64,000 nt of DNA, from assembly GCA_945860385.1 (NCBI GenBank), contig CAMAQD010000008.1, positions 68,348 to 132,347 on the forward strand, in the 5' to 3' direction. This stretch comes from Flavobacterium psychrophilum (lineage in GTDB: Bacteria; Bacteroidota; Bacteroidia; Flavobacteriales; Flavobacteriaceae). The position numbers and the translations under genes were made by a program. Below the pieces are notes generated by a model that saw only the letters and a program-made list of their open reading frames with translations, was not told the DNA's origin and ran no database searches. Below, in pieces: positions 1 through 8,949 of the stretch (positions within the stretch are counted from its first letter, which is position 1; every line of letters starts with the position of its first letter).

Positions 1-148
1 ATTTGGAGGCACAAGCAAACGCAATTTGATCGAGCAACGACAAGATAAAACCACCATGAATTTTGCCACTAAAATTAGTATGCGAAGGCAACATTAATTG
101 TGAAATACTGATATGAGAAGAACTAACGGTTTTGAAAATAGTGTTCAT
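1..148 (-). CDS. Acyl-CoA thioesterase, hotdog fold (5' part only)
   Basis: Only the first 49 codons lie in the window; the gene runs off the left edge. The start ATG is at 148. The visible protein starts MNTIFKTVSSS and contains SGKIHGGFILSLLDQIAFAC. This is the N-terminal strand and hot-dog helix region of the small acyl-CoA thioesterases (YciA/BACH type), where the HGG turn and the following Leu-Asp helix form part of the active site. Such enzymes hydrolyse acyl-CoA to free acid and CoA in the cytoplasm. The family call rests on this segment alone, so substrate preference and completeness cannot be judged. Confidence 0.65.
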   Translation of the reverse strand, partial: MNTIFKTVSSSHISISQLMLPSHTNFSGKIHGGFILSLLDQIAFACASK

Positions 149-269
149 AGTTGGATTTTAATATTCAATTTCTTTAAAATTTGGAGGTGATAAAATTAGA
201 CATTTTCCCTATAATTTGTACAATTGTTTGCGTCAAAACAGATATCAAAATCTCTATAATGAATTGCAC

Positions 270-558
270 TCATTTATTTATTCTTTTTTTGGGTTTCTCC
301 TTTGTAAATAAATCGGGGACGTATTTCTCATAAAGTTCAAATAAAAACTCCATTCGTTTGGCTTCGCTGATAAAGGCTTGTGGTCTGTAAGCCCAGTCCA
401 CTGCTTTGTCCAACTCGTTTGCTGCTACTGCCAAAGACAGTAAAAAATTCGACTAAAAATGGTTTTGCGTCGGCTTCTTCGTTGGTAGTATCAGCCCATT
501 CTTTGGAAAAATATATTGCTCTTTTCTTAATTTCATTCCAACTTAATGCTATCTCTAT
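270..558 (-). pseudogene. Collapsed remnant of a large (MmeI/YeeA-like) DNA methyltransferase
   Basis: Two separate pieces of one family abut here. From 558 downward one frame reads IEIALSWNEIKKRAIYFSKE and continues through a segment ending FFTVFG. This matches the N-terminus of the roughly 900-1000-residue class I SAM-dependent DNA methyltransferases related to MmeI and Eco57I. The codon where the Met would be expected is ATA (556-558). Near 430-445 the reading shifts frame to ELDKAVDWAYRPQAF followed by MEFLFELYEKYVPDLF, which resembles the extreme C-terminus of the same family, and ends at the TGA at 270-272. The SAM-binding, catalytic and specificity domains are absent. I infer a large internal deletion plus loss of the start codon. 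Family assignment is from memory of both termini and is fairly confident. Confidence 0.6.
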
Positions 559-589
559 TTTAAATTAAATTTTTATACTTCTTCATTCC

Positions 590-1612
590 TCAAAAAGTAA
601 ATCCTATAGATGTAATAATTCCCCAATCATTCCTTGAATCTCCCCCTTGAGTGGGCTCATTATCAAAATTATCATACAGTTGAACATTCAAGAATAGATC
701 TTTGACAAGTTCGTATTTAGCTGATAAATCATACTCCATTCGGACACGACCAAAGGAAGTTAACGACGGATAAATATCCAATCCGGTGGTAATGTCAATT
801 TTTGGATGTCGGTATTTGAACCATTTAACTTGTGTAGCAAAAATAGCTTCTAAATTTTCAGAAGTATCCACGGTTTCCAATGTTTTTTCCTGATTGGCTA
901 CTAAACCACCCAAAACAGTAAACAAAAACGCATTATTTCTGGTAATATCATAGCCAAATCCGTAACCAAGTTGTGCCCGGTAATCAAGGTTAAGTTCCGT
1001 ATTTTGCTGAACTTGTGCCGAAATTCTTGTGTACCTTTTGTTGGGCAACAAATGGCTTAGCGTGAATCTTAATGTGTTGTTTTTTGTAACCTCTGTGCCG
1101 TCGTCGGTAAGAATACTTTCGACACTAAATCGCGAAGAATAGTAGGTTGTTCGATAGGTTACTTGGGAATTAAGACTGTATTGGAAAACATTACTGGCTT
1201 TGGTGTACGTTAAACCCAAGTCGACAGAACCATCGATTTTTTGAAAAAAGGAACTTTTTATAGGCATGATTAAAACAATATCCCATAATCGTTTTGGAAT
1301 GGTGTCGGTAACCGTTACGATATTTACCGTGGACATAACGTCGGACTTTTGGAGGTGTCCAAAATACTTCGTGCCCGAGTTCAACCGTATCTCGAAATAT
1401 TTAGCCGAATGAATGGAATTAATTCTATCGAACTCAATGCTAATGGTTTTCATAGCATCGGTGCTCAAATTGAGCAAGCCGTATTCAAATTTTTTTAACT
1501 CACCGGTAATTCTATCGCCATTTTTTAAATAGACTGTATCATTCTTCTGTGCCCAAACGGACAGTGTCGAAAAACAAATCACGGCAAGATAAAATAATAG
1601 TTTCCTTTGCAT
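590..1612 (-). CDS. DUF481 outer-membrane beta-barrel protein (YdiY-like)
   Basis: A 340-residue protein with a clear signal peptide (hydrophobic residues 5-18, cleavage likely before the Gln of VWAQ near residue 21). After it comes a short beta-rich segment with the motif DTVYLKNGDRITGELKKF, seen at the front of many Bacteroidota DUF481 proteins. The remainder is a long series of alternating aromatic and polar strands ending in Phe (GFTF), as expected for an outer-membrane barrel. E. coli YdiY, the namesake, is acid- or salt-induced with no known biochemical role. It stands alone on the minus strand, 75 bases downstream of malic enzyme. Function beyond outer-membrane location is unknown. Confidence 0.7.
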   Translation of the reverse strand: MQRKLLFYLAVICFSTLSVWAQKNDTVYLKNGDRITGELKKFEYGLLNLSTDAMKTISIEFDRINSIHSAKYFEIRLNSGTKYFGHLQKSDVMSTVNIVTVTDTIPKRLWDIVLIMPIKSSFFQKIDGSVDLGLTYTKASNVFQYSLNSQVTYRTTYYSSRFSVESILTDDGTEVTKNNTLRFTLSHLLPNKRYTRISAQVQQNTELNLDYRAQLGYGFGYDITRNNAFLFTVLGGLVANQEKTLETVDTSENLEAIFATQVKWFKYRHPKIDITTGLDIYPSLTSFGRVRMEYDLSAKYELVKDLFLNVQLYDNFDNEPTQGGDSRNDWGIITSIGFTF

Positions 1613-1687
1613 TTTAAGTTATAGGGAAATTACAATTGTATATTATTGATTCATAATTAAATATTGATACTGTAAATTAACAAATAA

Positions 1688-3304
1688 TTATTGATACATA
1701 GGAACATACATTTTACTTTTTACAAATGCTCTTAGGTCATCTGGTTTTTCGACCCCTGCAAGACCACTTTCGAAAATAATTTCGGCGATTTTTACGGCTA
1801 CATTCACAGATACTTTCAAAATATTGTTGACACTTGGATAAATCAATCCGTTTTCAAAATCTTCTTGAGTCACTTGTTCTGCAACGGCTTCTGCGGCTGT
1901 GATAAACAATAAATCGGTCACTCTTTTGGCTTCGGTAGCAAACAGCGCCAATCCCATTGCTGGAAAAATAAACACATTGTTTCCCTGACCAGGAGTAAAT
2001 GTTTTTCCTTCAAATTCAACTGGTGCAAAAGGACTTCCGCTCGCAAAAATGGCTTTTCCTTTACTCCAAACATACGCTTCTAAAGCAGTACATTCCGAAT
2101 GAGATGTTGGATTGGAATACGGAAAAATAATAGGCCTTTCATTGACCAGACTCATATTTTCTATCACTTGCTGGTTGAAAGCACCGCCAACGGTACTCAC
2201 ACCAATAATAGCGGTGGGTTTCACTTGCAGCACTGCTTCAGCCAAGTCCTTTGTGGGCATGCCGTAATGCGCAAATTGTATTTGATAATCAGCCAAATCG
2301 GTTCGCGAAGCCACAAGCAATCCATTAATGTCAAACATCCAAATGTGTTCTAACGCTTCTTCCCTACTCAATCCGTCTTTTTGAAATTTCTGTAACAACA
2401 AATCGGCTATCCCAAAAGCTGCTGCTCCGGCACCAAAGAAAAGAAAGGTTTGTTCCTTAAAAGGTTTATTCATTAATCTACTAATGGAGATAAAACCTGC
2501 GGTAGCAATGGCTGCTGTGCCTTGAATATCATCATTATAAGTGCAAACTTTATCTCGAAATTTATTCAAAATTCGAATGGCATCAACCCCTTTAAAATCC
2601 TCCCATTGTATGCATATTTTTGGAAAAACTTCATTAATGGCGAGAACAAAAGCTTCAATAAAATCATCGTATTCCTTGCCTATAATTCGCTTGTGTTTCA
2701 AACCAGGATAAAGCGGATCATTTAAAAAATCTTCATTGTTGGTTCCAGTGTCCAAAACTATGGGCAGTGTATGTTCAGGAGGAACTCCAGCGCAACCGGT
2801 GTACAAAGCAAGTTTACCGATAGGAATTCCTAATCCGCAAACGCCTAAATCACCCAATCCGAGAATTCTGCCACCATCAGTAACAACCGTAAAACGAATG
2901 TCCTTATCTGGCCAGTTTCTGAGAATTTCCTTAATATGATCTTTTTGATTTATCGAAATAAAAAGTCCTCTGGCTCTTCGCGTAATATGACCAAATTTCT
3001 CGCACGCTTCTCCTACTGTCGGTGTGTATACCAAAGGCAAAAACTTGGCTGGATCATTACTAATCAGATTAAAAAATAAAGTTTCGTTGGTTTCCAATAA
3101 ACTAACCAAATAAATATATTTGTTTATGGGTTGGTTGAATAAATCCAATTGCTCATTGACTCGCAACATTTGTATTTCAATGCTTTCTATTTGGTCGGGC
3201 AATAATCCCTCTAAACCGTATTTTATTCTTTCTTCTAATGTAAATGCGGTTCCTTTATTTAATCGGGGATTACGCAAAACAGTATAACCTTTATTTTCTT
3301 TCAT
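1688..3304 (-). CDS. Malic enzyme (oxaloacetate-decarboxylating)
   Basis: A 538-residue protein of the large eukaryote/SfcA-type malic enzyme family, full length. Family hallmarks are in order: N-terminal segment with LEERIKYGLEGLLP, catalytic Tyr93 in VYTPTVGEAC, general-base Lys164 in GLGDLGVCGLGIPIGK, metal ligands in EDF (235-237) and the NDD motif (257-259), and the dinucleotide-binding loop GAGAAAFGIA (291-300). It converts malate to pyruvate plus CO2 with NAD or NADP and feeds pyruvate and reducing power to biosynthesis. Cofactor choice cannot be settled by eye. It is a single gene with no obvious partner; 343 bases of AT-rich DNA separate it from the next gene upstream. Confidence 0.92.
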   Translation of the reverse strand: MKENKGYTVLRNPRLNKGTAFTLEERIKYGLEGLLPDQIESIEIQMLRVNEQLDLFNQPINKYIYLVSLLETNETLFFNLISNDPAKFLPLVYTPTVGEACEKFGHITRRARGLFISINQKDHIKEILRNWPDKDIRFTVVTDGGRILGLGDLGVCGLGIPIGKLALYTGCAGVPPEHTLPIVLDTGTNNEDFLNDPLYPGLKHKRIIGKEYDDFIEAFVLAINEVFPKICIQWEDFKGVDAIRILNKFRDKVCTYNDDIQGTAAIATAGFISISRLMNKPFKEQTFLFFGAGAAAFGIADLLLQKFQKDGLSREEALEHIWMFDINGLLVASRTDLADYQIQFAHYGMPTKDLAEAVLQVKPTAIIGVSTVGGAFNQQVIENMSLVNERPIIFPYSNPTSHSECTALEAYVWSKGKAIFASGSPFAPVEFEGKTFTPGQGNNVFIFPAMGLALFATEAKRVTDLLFITAAEAVAEQVTQEDFENGLIYPSVNNILKVSVNVAVKIAEIIFESGLAGVEKPDDLRAFVKSKMYVPMYQ

Positions 3305-3647
3305 TGTAGTCTTTTATGCTTTTAAAAATATTTCGTTTTAAACCCCCGACTGAATGCTCCAATTCAAATGTTTTAGGGTATTTATATTAAAATCGGAACC
3401 ATTGTAATCAGTCGCAGTATCTGCACAATTTACACCAATTTATTGTTATTATTAAATTTTGCTGTAGAAATTACAAGTATAATTTGGAATATATGCAAGG
3501 GAAAATGAATTTTGGATAGCAAGTATCCAAATCAAAAAATCCTGCAGAATGATATCTATTTGTAAAAGAGTTTATTTATCAAGAAATTACACAAATAAAA
3601 AAGCCGCCTCAAATTATTGAGACGGCTTCGTTAAAAACAAACATAAC
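3305..3647. other. Intergenic region between malic enzyme and CAP lipoprotein
   Basis: 343 bases without a supportable gene. It must hold the promoter of the malic enzyme gene, but I find no convincing TAnnTTTG element on the minus strand. Its right end contains the terminator of the CAP-domain gene (listed separately). A short GGATAGCAAGTATCC dyad lies at about 3513-3527; its role is unknown. Confidence 0.5.
3601..3628 (-). terminator. Terminator of the CAP-domain gene
   Basis: A 12-base stem with one mismatch (3601-3612 paired with 3617-3628, 4-base loop) lies 20 bases beyond the stop codon of the CAP gene. On the minus strand it is followed by a T-rich run. Confidence 0.75.
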
Positions 3648-4145
3648 TTATATTTTTGCAAAGATATTGGTGTAATATTTTTTACCTTCAGCATTAACTT
3701 TTACTGCAAGTCCAAAATGTGTAAAATTACCTTCAATATTAGCTTTGTGACCTGGACTTTTCAACCAAGCATCAACAGCTGTTTGAGGAGAATTGTAGTT
3801 GTAAGCGATGTTTTCAGCTACACTTTTAGCTCCTAATACTTGCATTATATTTTCTGAACGAGAAACAAAATCATCGTGATTAACAACGTTATTAGAAATC
3901 ATGTAATTATTGTGCTCTTCTGATTTAAAGGAAATATGATTAATTTCTATTAATGCATTCAAACCAATACTTACTCGGTGTGCATTGATTAAAGCCATTG
4001 TTTCAATTTCAGTGGAATTATAAGAATAATTCATTACTTTGGCTGAGGCGGTATCTGTAGTTGTTTCAGAACTATCAGATGAACAAGAATTCATTGTGAA
4101 TATTATTGCAACTAGCAATAATACACGAAGTAATTTTGCTTTCAT
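3648..4145 (-). CDS. CAP-domain (SCP/PR-1 family) lipoprotein
   Basis: 165 residues. The N-terminus is a lipoprotein signal (hydrophobic 6-18, lipidation Cys21 in MNSCSSD). The rest is one CAP domain: the helix ALINAHRVSIGLNAL, the histidine segment EHNNYMISNNVVNHDDF, the ENIAYNY motif, and PGHKANIEGNFTHFGLAVK near the end. These segments contribute the conserved His/Glu cavity. Bacterial CAP proteins are extracytoplasmic and mostly uncharacterised; ligand binding or proteolysis has been suggested for various members. The gene stands alone with its own terminator. Function is not inferable further. Confidence 0.8.
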   Translation of the reverse strand: MKAKLLRVLLLVAIIFTMNSCSSDSSETTTDTASAKVMNYSYNSTEIETMALINAHRVSIGLNALIEINHISFKSEEHNNYMISNNVVNHDDFVSRSENIMQVLGAKSVAENIAYNYNSPQTAVDAWLKSPGHKANIEGNFTHFGLAVKVNAEGKKYYTNIFAKI

Positions 4146-4393
4146 AATAAAAAGTAGATTAGGTTTAAAGTAGATTGTGGGGCAAACTCCTTTAGGATTA
4201 TTTTTTCTTGATATTGTATGAACTTGTTTTATTTATAGTGTAAATATAAGCAAAACATCGTTGAACGACAAAATAATATCGATGAAATACACAAAATATT
4301 TTTTATAATATATAATTTTCTTACTTATTAAAAGTTTTTTGCTTCTTTCCTAAATACTATCTTGATTAAAATGAGAATGAATGCCATAAAAAA

Positions 4394-4415
4394 AGCCTCA
4401 CAGAATAGTGAAGCT
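4394..4415 (-). terminator. Terminator of the porQ-cmk operon
   Basis: An 8-base stem (4394-4401 with 4408-4415, one mismatch) lies about 27 bases after the cmk stop. It is followed on the minus strand by a run of seven T residues. Confidence 0.7.
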
Positions 4416-4441
4416 CAATTAAATCTTAAGACCCTTTTTTA

Positions 4442-5122
4442 TTAAATCTTTACAAATTTCAATACTTTTTCAAATTGCTCTTGCTTAGAAATATTGGAAT
4501 TATCAAATTCGATAGCGTCATTTGCTTTGACAAGCGGAGAATCATCACGATGGGTATCTATATAATCTCGCTCTTCAACGTTTTTTAAAACTTCGTCAAA
4601 AGTTACGTCATCACCTTTTTTTTGCAATTCCTTGAATCTTCTTTCGGCACGAGTCATTGGACTTGCAGTCATAAATATCTTCAAATCGGCATCAGGAAAA
4701 ACTATGGTTCCTATATCCCTTCCATCCATCACAATTCCCTTGTTTTTGCCCATTGCTTGTTGTTGCTCCACCAGTTTGGAACGCACTTCCGAAATCTCAG
4801 CAATTAAGCTAACAAAATTAGAAACTTCGATGGTACGAATTTCTTTCTCAACATTGATACCATTCAAATACATTTCGGCAAAACCTAAATCTGCATTGAA
4901 TTTGAAAACTAATTTTATATCCGGTAAACACTTAATAAGCGCTTCTTTGTCGAAAAAATCTTTTCTGATAAATCCTTTTTGCATAGCAAAATAAGCCACA
5001 GCACGATACATTGCTCCTGTGTCGACATAGACATACCCCAGATGTTTGGCTAATTCCTTGGCCAAAGTACTTTTACCAGTTGATGAAAATCCATCGATTG
5101 CAATTGTAATTTTTTTATTCAA
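4442..5122 (-). CDS. cmk: Cytidylate kinase
   Basis: 226 residues, the normal length of bacterial (d)CMP kinase. The P-loop reads GFSSTGKST (residues 11-19), followed by the NMP-binding helix with DTGAMYRAV, then MDGRDIGTIVFPDADLKIFMTA and the RRFKEL lid segment. It phosphorylates CMP and dCMP to the diphosphates in the cytoplasm. It lies 7 bases downstream of porQ in the same direction, so the two are almost certainly cotranscribed. I recall this adjacency as common in Flavobacteria, although no functional link is known. A terminator follows. Confidence 0.95.
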   Translation of the reverse strand: MNKKITIAIDGFSSTGKSTLAKELAKHLGYVYVDTGAMYRAVAYFAMQKGFIRKDFFDKEALIKCLPDIKLVFKFNADLGFAEMYLNGINVEKEIRTIEVSNFVSLIAEISEVRSKLVEQQQAMGKNKGIVMDGRDIGTIVFPDADLKIFMTASPMTRAERRFKELQKKGDDVTFDEVLKNVEERDYIDTHRDDSPLVKANDAIEFDNSNISKQEQFEKVLKFVKI

Positions 5123-5129
5123 AATAATA

Positions 5130-6149
5130 TTATTGAAAATTAATAGTCAGGCCAAATAAACTTGTATTACCTGCTAAGGTATATTTAGAATAGGAATAAT
5201 TGAATTTTAATTTATTCATTTTCAGTCCAAAACCCACCGATATTCCAGAAAAATTTCGAATATCTTCTACTTTCAATTCTTCGGCTCGTCTGAAATTATA
5301 TCCTAATCTCAAATTTACGGCTTTTTTTGGAAAAAGTTCTACTCCAAATATAGTATGTCTTAAAGCATTTCCCAAAAATGAAGTTTTCTTTTCGGTTGTA
5401 CTACCATCGAGTGATGTTTGAGCTTGATTAGGGTTGGTAAAAGAAATATTCCATTGCTGCAAATTATCTAAAGTTAAATGCCAACGGATGGGAACATTTT
5501 CTAACTCCTGCGAAACGCCAAGCATTATTTCTAAAGGCAATTTTTCATTAATACCATTATATGTTGTGAATTGTGTTCCGATATTTCTAATCACAAATGC
5601 CCAATTGACATCATTGGTCTCGTCAATAAAAATCGCTCCTAAATCGACAGCGCCACCTAAGGAACTATAGGTTTCTAATGTTGAAGAAATGAGCTTTCCA
5701 CTCGCCCCTAAGAATAAATTAGAATTGGGAACATTATAGGCATAACCAAAAGAAAGTGCTATTTCGCTACCCGTAAATTGAGAAGTCTCCTGACCATTTT
5801 CGTCATAACCATCAATTTTTCCATAATTTACATAATTTACTCCCACCTGAAAAGTTTGCAAATGACGGTCATAAGTATAAGCATAAGAAGCAGTTCCGTA
5901 AGTAACCTCGCCAAAATAACTCCCATAATTCAAAGCCAAATGGTTGTCCATATCTGGATTGATGGTTGCGGGGTTGTATTGGGCCTGATTGACATCTTCA
6001 TCATAAATCGTAATGGTTTTTCCTCCCATTGCAGCCTGTCTCGGTGACGTTACCAAGTTCAAAAACTGATAAGTATACTTCCCTCCTATTTGCCCGTGTG
6101 AAACGGTACAAACTAATAACAAAAGGAAAATTAAAAGTTTTTTTGGCAT
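5130..6149 (-). CDS. porQ: Type IX secretion system protein PorQ
   Basis: 339 residues with a signal peptide (cleavage probably after VSHG near residue 19-20). The mature start, QIGGKYTYQFLNLVTSPRQA followed by AMGGKTITIYDEDVNQAQYNP, is characteristic of PorQ, an outer-membrane beta-barrel of the PorV/FadL-like class. The C-terminus ends in an aromatic-rich strand (LFGLTINFQ). In Porphyromonas gingivalis PorQ belongs to the attachment complex that anchors cargo of the type IX secretion system to the surface. It is the first gene of a two-gene operon with cmk. The assignment is strong from the N-terminal signature and the neighbour. Confidence 0.88.
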   Translation of the reverse strand: MPKKLLIFLLLLVCTVSHGQIGGKYTYQFLNLVTSPRQAAMGGKTITIYDEDVNQAQYNPATINPDMDNHLALNYGSYFGEVTYGTASYAYTYDRHLQTFQVGVNYVNYGKIDGYDENGQETSQFTGSEIALSFGYAYNVPNSNLFLGASGKLISSTLETYSSLGGAVDLGAIFIDETNDVNWAFVIRNIGTQFTTYNGINEKLPLEIMLGVSQELENVPIRWHLTLDNLQQWNISFTNPNQAQTSLDGSTTEKKTSFLGNALRHTIFGVELFPKKAVNLRLGYNFRRAEELKVEDIRNFSGISVGFGLKMNKLKFNYSYSKYTLAGNTSLFGLTINFQ

Positions 6150-6260
6150 ATTAGAAATGGCTAATCGGTATTGTAAAACGCAAATGCGAAGATAAAATTA
6201 TAATAGAATAAATTCCTTTTTTTTGCTTGAAGTTTAAGTGAAATTGTTTGTCAAATAAAA

Positions 6261-6288
6261 ATTCCATCCCAAAATATCGAGATGGAAT
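6261..6288 (-). terminator. Terminator of lon
   Basis: A perfect 8-base stem (6261-6268 with 6281-6288) begins 25 bases beyond the lon stop. On the minus strand it is followed by TTTTTATTT. Confidence 0.7.
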
Positions 6289-6312
6289 TAAAATATGTCG
6301 AGAACTGTTTTT

Positions 6313-8763
6313 TTAAACTGTTTTTGCGTTCTTTACTTTTTGATCGGTAATAGCAATTTTCAAAACTTCACTCATTTCTTTCACATAATGAAAAGTTAAG
6401 CCCTCGATATACTTTGGTTTGATTTCGTCGATGTCGCTTTTGTTTTCATAACACAAAATAATTTCTTTGATATTGGCTCTTTTGGCAGCCAAAATCTTTT
6501 CTTTTATTCCGCCTACAGGCAAAACTTTTCCACGCAAGGTAATTTCACCAGTCATTGCTAATCCTTTCTTAATTTTCTTTTGCGTAAGCACTGAAACTAA
6601 TGAAGTAAGCATTGCGATTCCGGCACTTGGTCCATCCTTAGGAGTTGCTCCTTCCGGAACATGCAAATGGATGTTAAATTTAGACACTATTTCAGGTTTT
6701 AATCCTAAAAATTCAGCATTTGCTTTGATGTATTCCAAAGCTATTGTCGCCGATTCTTTCATCACATTTCCCAAATTCCCAGTAATGGTCATTACTCCTT
6801 TTCCCGGAGAAATTAAAGATTCTATAAAAAGAATATCTCCGCCAACACTAGTCCAAGCCAGTCCTGTTACCACTCCAGCAACATCATTGCTTTCATATTT
6901 ATCTCTTTCTAATCTTGGAATTCCAAGAACTTGTACAATATCTTCGTTGGTTACTTTCTTATTGTATTCTTCTTCCATTGCAATGGATTTGGCCGCATTT
7001 CGAATTACTTGTGCAATTTTAGCTTCCAATCCACGAACGCCAGATTCACGCGTGTACCCTTCGACAATTTTCTCTAATTGTTTTGGGCCAATAACCAAAT
7101 CCTTGGTTGTCAATCCGTGTTCTTTTAATTGTCTTGGAAACAAATGCTGACGGGCAATTTCTATCTTTTCTTCAATAGTGTAGCCCGACATTTTGATGAT
7201 TTCCATACGGTCTCTCAACGCTGGTTGAATTTCAGCCATATTATTGGAAGTAGCAATAAACATAACCTTCGATAAATCATACCCCATTTCTAGGAAATTA
7301 TCATAAAACGAATTGTTTTGTTCCGGGTCTAAAACTTCTAACAAAGCAGAAGATGGGTCGCCTTGATGACTATTGGACAATTTATCGATTTCGTCTAAAA
7401 CAAAAACCGGATTTGAAGTTCCTGCTTTCTTCAAACTCTGAATAATTCTTCCAGGCATCGCCCCAATGTAGGTTTTACGGTGTCCACGAATTTCCGCTTC
7501 GTCACGCAAACCACCAAGTGATATTCTCACATATTCTCTTCCTAAAGCTTCAGCAACCGATTTTCCGATGGAGGTTTTACCCACTCCCGGAGGTCCTGTC
7601 AAACAAATAATTGGCGATTTCATATCATTTCGCAATTTTAAAACTGCTAAATGTTCAATCATTCTTTTCTTTACATCTTCTAAACCAAAATGGTCTCTGT
7701 CCAGAATTTTTTGGGCGCGTTTCAAATCAAAATTATCTTTAGAATATTCGTTCCAAGGCAATTCTAAAAACAGTTCCAGATAATTTCTTTGAATCCCAAA
7801 ATCAGGTGCTTGCGGATTCATTCTACGCATTTTAGACAATTCTTTTTCGAAATGTTTTTGCGTTTTTTCGTCCCATTTTTTGGTTTTGGCTTTGGCACTC
7901 ATTTCGTCCATTTCCTCTTCTTGCGAAACTCCACCCAATTCTTCCTGAATGGTTTTCATTTGTTGATGAAGGAAATATTCGCGTTGCTGTTGGTCTAAAT
8001 CAAAACGAACTTTAGATTGAATATCGTTTTTCAATTCGAGTTTTTGCAACTCGGTATTCATATAACGAAGCGTCTCCAGAGCTCTTTCTTTCAAAGAATT
8101 AATCGATAAAAGATTTTGTTTCTCTTCGACAGACAAACTCATATTGGAAGTCACAAAATTGATTAAAAACGATTGGCTTTCAATGTTTTTAATGGCAAAT
8201 GTGGCTTCACTTGGAATGTTCGGATTTTCTTTAATAATTTGAATCGCCAATTCTCTCACTGAATCCAGAATAGCCAAAAATTCGGTATCTTTTTTAGTCG
8301 GTCTTTTTTCAGCGACATCTTTAATATTGGCTGTAAAATAAGGCATTTCAGAAACAACCGATTCAATTTGGAAACGTTTTTTACCTTGAAGAATTACCGT
8401 TACATTACCATCAGGCATTTTCAGCACCCGTAAAATACGAGCTACGGTTCCTATTTGATGAATGTCTTTTTTGGTTGGATCTTCAATTTCTTCGTTCTTT
8501 TGGGCAACCACACCAATAATTTTTCCTGCCGCATAAGCGTCATTGATTAAATTTATTGATTTATCTCTACCGGCTGTAATTGGGATTACAACTCCCGGAA
8601 ATAGAACCATATTTCGCAGAGGCAAAATTGCCAAAGTATCTGGTAAATCTTCATTATTCATTTCCTCCTCGTCTTCGGGAGTCAATAAGGGAATTAATTC
8701 GGTTTCGGCATCAAATTCTTGGAGTGACAGATTGTCAAGAGTATGTATTTTATGGTTTGACAT
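6313..8763 (-). CDS. lon: ATP-dependent protease Lon
   Basis: 816 residues, typical of LonA. In order: an N-terminal substrate-recognition domain (about 40-250, LAILPLRNMVLFPG), a coiled helical region, the AAA+ module with Walker A GPPGVGKTS near 388-396 and Walker B FVLDEIDKL, and the C-terminal protease domain. The protease domain has Ser713 in DGPSAG and Lys756, spaced 43 residues apart exactly as in the E. coli Ser-Lys dyad. It degrades damaged and regulatory proteins in the cytoplasm. It is transcribed alone, with its own -7 promoter element and terminator. No heat-shock operator is evident. Confidence 0.96.
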   Translation of the reverse strand: MSNHKIHTLDNLSLQEFDAETELIPLLTPEDEEEMNNEDLPDTLAILPLRNMVLFPGVVIPITAGRDKSINLINDAYAAGKIIGVVAQKNEEIEDPTKKDIHQIGTVARILRVLKMPDGNVTVILQGKKRFQIESVVSEMPYFTANIKDVAEKRPTKKDTEFLAILDSVRELAIQIIKENPNIPSEATFAIKNIESQSFLINFVTSNMSLSVEEKQNLLSINSLKERALETLRYMNTELQKLELKNDIQSKVRFDLDQQQREYFLHQQMKTIQEELGGVSQEEEMDEMSAKAKTKKWDEKTQKHFEKELSKMRRMNPQAPDFGIQRNYLELFLELPWNEYSKDNFDLKRAQKILDRDHFGLEDVKKRMIEHLAVLKLRNDMKSPIICLTGPPGVGKTSIGKSVAEALGREYVRISLGGLRDEAEIRGHRKTYIGAMPGRIIQSLKKAGTSNPVFVLDEIDKLSNSHQGDPSSALLEVLDPEQNNSFYDNFLEMGYDLSKVMFIATSNNMAEIQPALRDRMEIIKMSGYTIEEKIEIARQHLFPRQLKEHGLTTKDLVIGPKQLEKIVEGYTRESGVRGLEAKIAQVIRNAAKSIAMEEEYNKKVTNEDIVQVLGIPRLERDKYESNDVAGVVTGLAWTSVGGDILFIESLISPGKGVMTITGNLGNVMKESATIALEYIKANAEFLGLKPEIVSKFNIHLHVPEGATPKDGPSAGIAMLTSLVSVLTQKKIKKGLAMTGEITLRGKVLPVGGIKEKILAAKRANIKEIILCYENKSDIDEIKPKYIEGLTFHYVKEMSEVLKIAITDQKVKNAKTV

Positions 8764-8808
8764 AGTATAATTTAAGTCTTTTTGTCATTAAATAGTTTAT
8801 TCGGATTG

Positions 8809-8816
8809 CAAATTTA
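8809..8816 (-). promoter_or_regulatory. -7 promoter element for lon
   Basis: On the minus strand this reads TAAATTTG, a match to the Bacteroidota TAnnTTTG consensus, 46 bases before the lon start codon. A clear -33 TTTG is not apparent. Confidence 0.5.
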
Positions 8817-8906
8817 AGGCAACTTTACAATAAATTTGAATTAAATAGTTGTAAAACGCTCAAATGTTGCCTAACACTAAAATTTGACAATCATTGTGCC
8901 AAAAAA

Positions 8907-8928
8907 AATCCGCTAAAAAAAGCGGATT
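8907..8928 (-). terminator. Terminator of the two-repeat lipoprotein gene
   Basis: A perfect 8-base stem (8907-8914 with 8921-8928, A6 loop) is followed on the minus strand by an extended T run. It lies just past the stop codon at 8950. Confidence 0.8.
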
Positions 8929-8949
8929 AAGAATTAATTGTATTATTTA

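Noticed and set aside
380..568. 62-codon plus-strand open frame
   Set aside because: It is antisense to the methyltransferase remnant, whose minus-strand frames show clear family similarity; the plus-strand product has none.
6467..7150. 227-codon open frame opposite lon
   Set aside because: It lies entirely antisense to the conserved Lon protease domain; its length is a by-product of codon bias on the other strand.
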